This document shows, one piece after another, positions 47,213-56,012 of a stretch of DNA of 64,000 nucleotides. The DNA lies in contig JAODTK010000456.1 in assembly GCA_026419785.1 (NCBI GenBank), positions 1 to 64,000 of the forward strand. Direction: 5' to 3'. Position numbers and translations under genes: made by a program. Positions within the stretch are counted from its first letter, which is position 1. Each line of letters starts with the position of its first letter. A model generated the notes under the pieces. It was not told the origin of the DNA, ran no database searches, and saw only the letters and a list, made by a program, of their open reading frames with translations. The DNA comes from Sclerodactyla briareus (lineage: Eukaryota; Echinodermata; Holothuroidea; Dendrochirotida; Sclerodactylidae).

Positions 47213-47565
47213 GTTTCCAACGAAAAACTGAGTTTATCCGATTTACATGAAACTTGGTGGGTGTAGACACACGTTGGTCCCAAAAAACATGACAGTGGAT
47301 GTCAGGTGACCCAGTTGTAAAATTTATGTTGTTTTTTCCCTGCGAAAACACAGAGTAAGTCCGATTCACCCTAAAACTTGGTGGGTGGGGACGGAAGTTG
47401 ATCCCGAAAACCTACAATTATTTTCAAGGTCATGCAGAGGTTAATTTTTTTCCGCGATTTCTCTACTATCGGATTTGAAAAAAACTCGGTAGATGTGGAC
47501 TGTTATTAGTTCAGAACACATTGAAGATCATATCAAGGTCACATGAAGTCATTTTGCATAATTCA
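47213..47565 (+). repeat. ~117 bp tandem repeat, three copies
   Basis: 'tttccaacgaaaaactgag', 'tttccctgcgaaaacacag' and 'tttccgcgatttctc' start copies near 47213, 47335 and 47448. Each is followed by 'tccgattta..tgaaacttgg' (or a close form) with 'tgggtg.gga' and 'caaggtca'. It is the same family as 42305-42515 in the other orientation. Confidence 0.75.
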
Positions 47566-47739
47566 TGCGAGACTTCTAACTTTGTCGTTTTTTAAACAAG
47601 AACTTGGGATATGGTGGACTTGAATGCCTTGACAACAGGTATGGGCATTTCGAAGTCCCTGGAAGAGTCATGGCCAAATTCACTGTTCTTCCTCCTAAAC
47701 GAGGTTCACCCTGCTGTTTCTGGCGTGGATAATTACGTC

Positions 47740-48345
47740 GGCGGTTTGACCTCTTTTTTTTTTTTTTTTTTTTTGCATCGCACAATCTCGGACTCACTGC
47801 ATTTGCATGCCTTGTACATTGAAGTTCCCTTTTTTGCAAGAGCACCTATCAATCACACAACCCTTAATTAGTTTACTGACACAATGTCCTTGCATGCCTT
47901 TGGACCCGTAGTCAATCGTTGACGGTATGACTGGTTTGGAATGAATGGCCTCTCTCCACCTAGGCTTTGTAGTTGGCACGCTGTGTGGTGAAACTTGTCA
48001 GCATCACTTGATGGTGGCATCGAGTCCGATGCCTAGCACATCGTGAACAGCTTCGCCGGCTCCGTCACAATTCTGCATGAGACCCCGTAAGTGACAGATG
48101 AAGTTCTCGGCATCCTATGTTACCTCCTCTGACAGAGTTGGAGACTTTCCAAGATCATTCAATAGATGATGGTGTGGTCCAGAATAAGATCCCATGCTGA
48201 CTTCTTGGAGTGTCCAGATAAGTATGACATCGTATCACATCCCGCGATAGCATGGAATGCTAGCATGGTTTGATAGACTCCCGCACGTGGGCGCAAGCTA
48301 TCCCTAATAGTGTGAATTGGCGCATATCTTGGTTTCCTCAGCGTA
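47740..48345 (-). pseudogene. Broken copy of a repeat-encoded protein with HAIAGCDT block and Cys-rich tail
   Basis: From 48330 on the minus strand an uninterrupted frame reads 'KPRYAPIHTIRDSLRPRAGV', 'YQTMLAFHAIAGCDTMS' and 'YLSGHSKKSAWDLIL'. A slip leads to 'LLNDLGKSPTLSEEVT' and 'DAENFICH'. Later frames give 'VKLFTM'-like, 'DSMPPSSDADKFHHTA' and, near 47865-47780, a Cys-rich end 'IDRCSCKKGNFN', 'CTRHAN'. I recognise this block order (HA.xGCDT..S, PP..DA...H, C.CKKG) as a protein encoded by dispersed repeats in many invertebrate genomes, function not known to me. It may belong to an autonomous element. At least four frame changes make this copy non-coding, and the 5' portion upstream of 48345 was not recognised. 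A poly-T run lies at 47754-47774. Confidence 0.6.
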
Positions 48346-49219
48346 CCACCTAGCCAAAACTCTATAAGTGGAAAAGACTAACGGAGTGCTTTTAAACCTG
48401 ATTTGAAACATTCACACCTCCGCTGCCATTACAGAATAGGAAAGGCCTTTGAATAACGGCAGCAGCATGAGAGAAAAAGATATTTTACCATAGCTGGCGA
48501 GATTAACATGAGATACACGTGTAGAACCAAGTTTGTAAGCGGGGTGCCACCATGCATGTTCACTAGGCTATCCATAGCCACAATCCACATACATTAGTCC
48601 TTCATCATTATTCAGTACCTGCTGGGTTTTTGTTTTGTAATTACAGTAGGCCTACATCTGCTACGTTTATTACCGTCTCGTCGGTCTCAGCACCGGCGAC
48701 CCCGACTTCCCGATGCCAAGATCCATTCATTAGGATTCGAGCCCAAAGCCGGCTAATCGATACTGATAAAATAGGTCCCAATACCGTCTCGAGACCGTGC
48801 TTCATACGTGAGCCAACTAAAGGAATAAGTATCAACGTATATGCGGACTATCCTGGGGCAATCGATTGAGTGCTGGAGGCGAATGTGGACCCGAGAAGGG
48901 ATGGGCAAGAGCCCCATCCTCAAGACAAACGAGCACGTGATCCTGGAGCATCCTGAGGACCACTGGTGCAAAAAAAAACTGGCAACGGGCCGTCTACATC
49001 TGTACAGAGCGACTCGGCACATCGGCTTCTGTGGTGTGGTGCCCAACTGTCGAGGCAGATGACAGCATGGTCTTGACCGAGGACATCGATGTGGAGGCCC
49101 GTTGGGCTGGGTAATTTGAGACATTTGTATAAGCTGAACCCCCAAGTCTGGAAATTCGAATGTGATACTGTTTTGCAGCTCCAAGGCTGAACCGCCTGTT
49201 ACTTACGTGCAGCTATCAG
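48346..49219. other. Unassigned stretch
   Basis: No domain recognised on either strand. Frames such as 48630-48869 (+) and 48753-49184 (-) carry no family motif. Confidence 0.35.
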
Positions 49220-49570
49220 AAAACTTTGGAGCATTGGGAAGCAGTGTGAATAGCGCCCATTGTGGTAACCCACATCTCCAAGCGCTTCACATCATTACCC
49301 CTGGCTCATTGGTACTTTTCACACCCACACTATACAGTGCACAACCCTTGCCTGTTTCGCACCTCTGGCACTCTGAACATTTAGGCCGCATCATCGGTCC
49401 CCTGGGGGACTTCCTAACACAGGAGCAGCCACATACAGCGCAAAGCTATATAAGTTACCTCACCGGTACCCATTTACAACCTGGGTGGAGTGAAGCGGGA
49501 AAAAAATCGAGAGAAAGCACCTGGGTTACGATTCTCTACGCCGTAACCACTTAGCCACCACGCTCTCTGA
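49220..49570 (+). mobile_element. SINE-like interspersed repeat
   Basis: 'cccacatctccaagcgcttc' near 49268 and the end block 'ggtacccatttacaacctgg', 'gtggagtgaagcggg', 'gggttacgattc', 'gtaaccacttagccacca' (to about 49560) match, from memory, a repeat common in marine invertebrates whose tail carries a tRNA-like T-arm and 'taaccactaggccacc' wording. The 130-codon open frame over it is incidental. Confidence 0.55.
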
Positions 49571-49599
49571 ACTAATCCGTTGTCACCTTCCTTTCCATC

Positions 49600-50720
49600 A
49601 TCGGTCCTGACAGTCGGTTTCACTCCCCAAGAAGTCCACTGGAGTCTTTGCTCTCCGTGTCCCTGGTTTAAGTAGCGGATGCGGAATTGGTGTAGAGACT
49701 ATGGTAGACTCTTGTGGCCCTTCTGACTCCTTCAATTCTGTGTGTAGGAGCCTCTCTGGAGAATTTTCGAGCAGTGTGGTGTGCAACTCGTCTTGTACCC
49801 TGATATCCTCTCTGTATTCTGGAAAGTGATAGTGCTGTGGAATGTGGCTGGTGAAGTCCTTCTTCTCCCCCTTTCACTTTTGTGATACATTCGTGTACGC
49901 TGGCCTCCAACCCGTTTTCAACCTTTATGGACTGATTAATTGAGAGGGTTTTGTGCGTGGTACCGACTGCGGAGTCTTTTCCGATGGTCAGGGCTCTGAC
50001 TGGACTTCGCGGATGACGCTGCATTACACGCCGAGTTTCTGGATTCTCTGGTTAAATGCCTTTTGGAACACTTAGTCAGGAGTCAAATCCGTTGGGCCTC
50101 CATGTGTTTAGGCCCAAGACAGACCCAGTCTTTTGGTGGAATCTTGGACAGTGCTGTCCAAGTGTTGGACGAGATCGTGGAAGTCACCCCACGTCATTCG
50201 TTTACTTCGGCAGTGTCATTAGTGACTCTGCTTGGAAGAAACAAGGCTCCGTGTGTTTGGCTCCATGTGGCTTCCATCCTTGCTTTAATTCCAATCGTAG
50301 GCGTGGACGCCACTTTGGGCTGATACGGCGATTGTAATTCCTATTCCACTACCTCACTTCACATGCATCGCATTCTCGTTATGTCACGTATCTAAATGTC
50401 CAGGGTTCTCGGGAAGGCGGGGTGTGAAGGTTAGCTGCCTACTTCGTGATCGTCAAATGCGTTTCTTTGGGCAAATGGCGCCTTTTCCGGCGGACAATCC
50501 TGCCCACTGTTCCCCTGTGGGAACGGACTCTGGTTGGTTTGGGGCTGACCACCGGGACCCCAGAGCTCATGGGTTAGCCGCAGCTTCAAGGGTACCTCAG
50601 GAGGTTGGGAAGGAAGGGACCCAGGCCCAGGCCTGGTCGCTTGCCCTGAGAAGCCGGCGATTTGGAAGCGTGTGGAGCGCCTATTTGCCCCCCACACGTC
50701 TCCCTGAGGTAAGTGAGTGA
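49600..50720 (+). pseudogene. Non-LTR retrotransposon ORF2 fragment (RT to C-terminus)
   Basis: In shifting plus-strand frames: 'EVHWSL' (49633-49650) is the SVHW-type start, 'SSLYSG' lies near 49815, and the catalytic block 'DFADDAALHAEFLDSLVKCL' is intact at 50003-50062. 'SQESNPLGLHVFRPKT' follows at 50077-50124, then 'QSFGGILDSAVQVLDEIVEV', and 'SFVYFGSVISDS' (50199-50234). The C-terminal domain 'VSCLLRDRQMRFFGQMA' starts at 50430 and runs to 50720, where the protein ends in a (GTGA)n tail. At least five frame changes; inactive. The N-terminal endonuclease was not found. The same family occurs inverted at 52560-53060. The clade was not determined. Confidence 0.85.
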
Positions 50721-50738
50721 GTGAGTGAGTGAGTGGGG
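50713..50738. repeat. (GTGA)n tail of the LINE fragment
   Basis: Five to six GTGA units directly after the LINE ORF end, a typical place for a simple-repeat 3' tail of a non-LTR element. Confidence 0.85.
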
Positions 50739-51149
50739 AGTGTTTAGAAGTGATTCAGCCGTGACGGGGGCGGTGTCATGATTTCCCTGACGGGCGAGAT
50801 GGGGTTCTTTGAGAAGGAACTCCAGGTGTGTAACAACAGGAAGCTGATGAAGGTTTTGATAGTCTTTTGTCAGCCTGGTTCAGCCAGTATGACGATGGGT
50901 GGAGGAGGGGGAAAGGGTGTTGCGGAGGGGGTGGCACCAACAGGAGTGACCAAATAACTCACCCCACCTGAGGAATATGAATACTTCCATGGATTCCATT
51001 TTTCCGTTTTTCCTCTAAGTCTCGTTGCCCCGTTCTTGGCCATTTTTAACTATGCTCCAACAGTGCGGGAAACTCCTCCCGACGAGGGAGGGGGGGGGGA
51101 GGGGAAATGTCCATTATGTCCGCTGATTCTACTGCCGCGGTTTGATTTT
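50739..51149. other. Unassigned stretch
   Basis: G-rich patches (50902-50935, 51083-51105), no gene. Confidence 0.35.
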
Positions 51150-51472
51150 TGGAAGGGAAAATGCAAAATTATTGACATCATAGTTAGTTAGGTATTAAAC
51201 GAGCCATCACCCTGTGGAAAAAAATACTTAGTGACCTTTTACCCTAATTAATTGACCTAATTAGGGAATTGTGGGTTGGGAGGGGGCTCAATTTCATTTC
51301 TATTTTGATATTTCAATGCTCTGTATGATTTATTGAAGAAGAAATGCCAAATAATTGACATCATAGTAATTAGAAAGTAAAATGAGCCATTTCCTATGAT
51401 AAACCTGAAATTTGCACTTAATGACCTTTGACCCTAATTATTGACGAATTAGGCAATTGTTTTGGAAACCCA
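51150..51472 (+). repeat. ~190 bp direct duplication
   Basis: 'aattattgacatcatagtta' near 51170 and 'taattgacatcatagtaatt' near 51352 start two copies. Both continue with 'gagccat', 'cttagtgacctttt / cttaatgacctttg' and 'accctaatta'. Confidence 0.75.
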
Positions 51473-52174
51473 AACAAGACATCATATTTCAGCCACAAAA
51501 TTATCTTCAGGGAATCACCTATTTGTTCTGCTTTTCCTCAAAAATGCTCAGCAGCTTAAATAGGCACATTTCTGGATTTTTTGCCTAGACTATAAGAAGT
51601 TCACTTTTGTCTTCTCCTGACCCAACGGGACCTTTGATATTTATCCAAAAATAAGACTCACAGCACTTTTCTTGCAATTGAGTGACCAATGTCGAAACTT
51701 CCAAAAGTATTGTATTATTTCAACACCGAATTTCAGCGCCTTCCAGGGTACCGATACAATGAGAAGTATTGCCCGATACTCGTGGACGCTGTAAAGAAAC
51801 GATTTTGGAGCATTTGCTGGGTGGCGCTAAGTCAGAACGAACATGCCTGACAATGACGTGTCAGTGTTCCTCTGCCATGCTAGGAAAACGCAGCCATTCA
51901 CACCATTGGAGAAATATTGAAGTGTTGTGATGTAAAAATGGTGTGTTGTTCACCCTGCGTCCTTTGAACGTTATATAAACAGAGAGGACTCACTCAAGAA
52001 GAATGCGCGGTAATCGATCGGAAGATTTGTTCAGTTCGACAGTGTCCCAGGCGTATGAAAGCATTGTTAGGTGGATAACATACCCCTTCTTTTTCTTATT
52101 CCTGCTCCGTACAGTGCCCCGATGGATGGAGTGCAAGAAAATTAGCCATCTTTTCGCGCCGAGACGAATTGAAG
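51473..52174. other. Unassigned stretch
   Basis: No supported feature. Overlapping 62-codon frames on both strands near 52000 have no family motif. Confidence 0.35.
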
Positions 52175-53815
52175 TCATGGTTAACTATTAACATTAGTGC
52201 GATACGATACGATACCAAAATTCTATCGGACGTCGAGTTAAAAGGTTCTATTTTCAATAGGTGTGTTTTCACACAGAAAAGTACAAGTGTTCTTTTGTCG
52301 CCTCAGCGTGGAAAAGCTTGGCAAAATTTCTGAATGCCCCCAGTGTTAATAATTGTAATTTCTAAGCAAATCGAAGCCTGTATCTTTCTCAGTACATGTA
52401 AGGAGCGGGGAATAGTGGTCATCGACCCATTTTAAGCAAGCACAACACATACAGCCTTTCCTCTAGTCGTGGAGACATCGCGGGCAACTAAGACACCTGA
52501 TTCACCCGTTTTTCTGGACATCACTGACCTTCATTCCATGGATGAATTCATCAGTCACGACTCATTCCGCGCGAAACACAATCACTCATGAGAGCGCATG
52601 CCTGGAAGGGACTTCCAGCCGCATACACCCGCCGCCGTCCAATCACCCTCCTACTCTGAGCAAGCGACCAGGCCTGAGCCTGCTCCCTCCCCTAATTCTC
52701 CGAGATACCCGCGCAGCTGCGCCAACCATGAGTTACGAGGCCGCTCTGGCAGACGGCCCCAACACAAGGGGTTCAGAACACGGTAGACGGAATCGTCCAC
52801 CGGGAGGCCCGTTATATGCCAAAAGAAGCGCAGTTGACGATCACGAATCAGGCAGCTGACCTCGCCCATCCCCGCCTCCCTAGGTACCCTGTCGTTTGAA
52901 CACCCAGCCCTGGCAGCGGTATCCAAAATACGGCAAAGTTAGGTAGTCAAGAAGCTTCCGTCTCCGCCCCAGTCCCCAACATGATCATCCACGCCTCACT
53001 AGTGTATAAGAAGACTGGAAGCACAATTGAGCTTACAACACGGAGCTTGATTACTCTGCTCAGAACAGCATGTAAAATTGCCTACTTCTCCACCTGTGTA
53101 ACCCTGCTGCTTCTCAGCAGTGACTCATGCATGATTAAAAACCGGTACCATAGGCGTTAGATTGCATACCCCCCCCCCCTCCATAGCTTATTACCGGCAC
53201 CCTCCTTGTTTCTTTTCCTGCCTCTTTCTTCGCGTGTGGGTTAGGGTGAAGTTTCCGTCAAGACGTCAGGCTGTGGACCGGACCCCTACCAGGAAACTCC
53301 TTTACCTCTCAATTGAGAAAAATCGATCCCCTCCCGTGCCCTCCCAACTATCCACAACACCCCCTCCCCCGGCCACTACTATTCAACCGCCTATTTCCTG
53401 CCTTTGCAGTTACATGAACTGGTGGACGCCGACGCCACACGCCCTTCTCGTGCCCTCACTGGCTCACGCTATGTTGTATATTATATGAGGAGGGCATTAT
53501 GAGTCGAACTGAAATCATGGTTTTGTAGACTATGTATGGCAGCAAAATCGGGCCGAGCAGCCATGGATACGGTCATGTACAATATATTCATCAAAAACCC
53601 GTGATTTTTTCACAAAAATCACTTTTCCAACGCCAACAGTGCCCAAATTAGCTCGTTTTGCGTTACATACTCTTGCTGGATTCGCAAGTTTATCACTGCC
53701 CATCGCGCAATTTATCGCATCCGATAAATTTATCGTACGAAAAAAGTTAAAATATTTTCAACTTGACGTCCAATAAAAGTATCGTATCGCGATCGCACTA
53801 GTGTGAACAGCCCTG
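52175..53815. mobile_element. Candidate DNA transposon defined by inverted ends, with a LINE piece inside
   Basis: The left end 'attagtgcgatacgatacga' (52191-52210) continues to 'tatcggacgtcgagttaaaa'. The right end, reversed, reads 'cagggctgttcacactagtg', 'cgatcgcgatacgatac', 'ttttattggacgtcaagttg'. The two align over about 70 bp. The outermost CAGGG is clear on the right (53810-53814) but degraded on the left (near 52175). No transposase was seen in the 1.6 kb interior, part of which is a LINE fragment. A CAGGG-type terminus fits hAT-like elements; no 8 bp target duplication was visible. Confidence 0.55.
52560..53060 (-). pseudogene. LINE ORF2 C-terminal fragment, minus strand
   Basis: On the minus strand from about 53060: 'KLNCASSLLIH'/'LPVFLYTSEAW' (finger-like LPVLLYG.E.W block), then 'GEVSCLIRDRQLRFFWHITG' (52862-52803). 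'LPVDDSVYR', 'GRLPERPRNSWLAQL' and a Cys-poor tail end near 52580. It matches the C-terminal domain at 50424-50720 block by block (VSCL.RDRQ.RFF, P.D...R, W...), so both are the same LINE family, here 5'-truncated and frameshifted. It lies inside the inverted-end element 52175-53815. Confidence 0.82.
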
Positions 53816-54015
53816 ACAAAAAAAAACACAAAGAGAGGAAAAACGTACTTAGGCTACAAGTTCTCTGCCAGTCACGATGACGCTGAGAGTGGCTGAAAAT
53901 AGCATATCATACCGGAAATTACCGAAAGCATTTGGTGACGGGCGTTTACCCACTCAGCTGCCCACTCACCAACTTACTCACCGAAATATTTTCACGCGAA
54001 TATTAGACCGAGTAA
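53165..54015. other. Unassigned; C11 run and short palindromes
   Basis: C11 at 53169-53179. 'gtgattttttcacaaaaatcac' lies near 53600, with AT-rich 'cgataaatttatcg' near 53722. The 108-codon frame at 53162 is proline-rich because of C-rich sequence and is not supported. Confidence 0.4.
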
Positions 54016-54017
54016 AT

Positions 54018-54057
54018 AGATATATATATATATATATTATATATATATAATATATAT

Positions 54058-54101
<44 letters not shown>

Positions 54102-54152
54102 TATTAAGATATATATATATTATATATAATAAATTAATATATATATATTCAT
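54018..54152. repeat. (AT)n low-complexity tract
   Basis: About 135 bp of interrupted AT dinucleotides. Confidence 0.95.
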
Positions 54153-55086
54153 ATGAAGTGAAGACTCAAGGAATAAATGAAATGAACTAAGAAGGATACG
54201 GCAGATGTTTTCATAGACTAAAATAATGTTTGTAACTTACCCATATATTTCTCGTCGGTTTACGATATAGTATAGGTAATTGAAATAGACTGGGGAATCT
54301 TGAAGTGAAGTGACTGGGGTTGAAGCGGGATACAGGTCGGGCAAAAAAAAAACCCATTGGCGTCAGCTGGTATTACAGCAGTGGCTTGGGGTTTCGATTT
54401 TTTTCGAATGACCATGGTCACTTGATCTCATTGATCTGCCCCCCTCACTGCAAATCGTGTGAATCAAAGGCGCCGTTCTGTTTTGGAAATTGGTGAAACG
54501 TGACTATCTAAGCGTAGCGGCGACTACGGGTTCGCGCGGAGCGTAGCATCTTTTATTTTTATGAACCCCCCCCCCCCCCTAATTGCCGGAACTTGCACGT
54601 CCTCAGCCACAATTATGATTTTTTACACTGGGTCATTCATTTTAATATTTAACGGTTTCAAAAGTCTCATGAAAAATTGTAATAAAAAAATCAAGAATAC
54701 GAGTTCACTAATGATAAATTTACAACGCATCATTATATGAGCCATATAAACACAAGAAACTATTCCATCTTCACCTTCTTTCACCGCCCTCTGACATTTG
54801 GCGTTGGGTCCCATCAACATGTGGCTGGAGCTACAGGTAGGTTTGACGGACGCGAAACACCACAACAACAACACAACAACACAACAATACACGAAAAGAC
54901 TGAACAGGGATTCTGCCATGCCCTGTTTTTGACTGCATGGTTGATCATTTCTCCCTGTCTCCAATCAACAGTTTAACACAGATTCACAACCCAAGCCATC
55001 CGTTATTGCGAATACAGGACTCTGATTGGCATAATCTCAGTACGTGGCCGTACGCGTATTTTTGCAATAACAGTAAGCTGGTCAGA
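54153..55086. other. Unassigned stretch
   Basis: C14 run at 54566-54579 and an ACAACA-rich patch near 54865-54895; no gene recognised. Confidence 0.35.
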
Positions 55087-55087
55087 G

Positions 55088-55099
55088 AAAAAAAAAAAA

Positions 55100-55132
<33 letters not shown>
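55088..55132. repeat. Poly-A tract
   Basis: About 44 A with one C interruption. Confidence 0.95.
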
Positions 55133-55134
<2 letters not shown>

Positions 55135-55309
55135 ACACAACATCGAATACTTGCTCGATTCGATGCGTCTCAAGTAAACGCAATACTTTTCAAACGAATT
55201 TAGGTTGCGTGAGCCTTTAGAGGTTTATGTTTACCCGCGCAGATCCGGCTTTCAGCATACGCGCGCTTTACTGCCTCAACGGAATACGGGCGAAACTACG
55301 CGGGGGGGG

Positions 55310-56012
55310 GTGGTTTTTTTTTTCTCGTTGCTTCGTGGGGGAAACGTCATGTTCCCACGCGCCGACTCTCCGTTCCCCTGGAGCTATTAGATTACTGGAG
55401 AGTCAACGCGCTCAATAGATTGTAGCAATTTGAAAAGGTCCCCACGCCCAGACTGCACGCGATCACCCTCGGATGCGTTAAAGTGTCTTGACCACTACGG
55501 TATGGGCTACTCTACCGGGGACAAATTACGCGAATTTCCCCTGGACACGACTGACACGCGTATTACATTTTCGTTGCGTTAAATTGGTTTGATCACCTAC
55601 GGTCTGTGTTAATCTTTCGGGACTTTTTCCGGTAGCGCGTCTGAAGACAATGGAAACTGGGTGTACTGCATTTTACACCCGGCGTATCCCATGGAGCTAT
55701 TATCTTAACTGGATAGGCCAACGCGCTCAATATATTTAAGCAATTTGAAAATGTCCCCCACTCCCGGACTGACACCATCACCCTCGAGTCAGTTAAAGTG
55801 TTTGAACTATCTACGGGTATTCGCTACTCTACCGAGGACATGTTCAGGTAGAAATTAAATGGACACGGCAACTGACACGCGGAATTAATTTTCGTGCGTT
55901 CTATTGTATTGACCAACTTCGTCTGTCTTAACTCTTTCAGGGACATTTCAGGTAGCGCGTTGAAGACAATGCAAACCCGCGCGTACTGTCATTTTACCCA
56001 CACAGCGTCAGC
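55310..56012 (+). repeat. ~313 bp tandem repeat, two full copies
   Basis: 'ggagctattagattactgga' (55380) and 'ggagctattatcttaactgg' (55693) start copies 313 bp apart. Both run through 'caacgcgctcaata', 'agcaatttgaaaa', 'gttaaagtgt', 'gctactctaccg', 'gactgacacgcg / aactgacacgcg', 'ttttcgt', 'ggtagcgcgt' and 'gaagacaatg'. A partial third copy precedes 55380. Confidence 0.85.

Noticed and set aside
53162..53488. Proline-rich 108-codon frame
   Set aside because: Caused by C-rich sequence next to a C11 run; no conserved motif.
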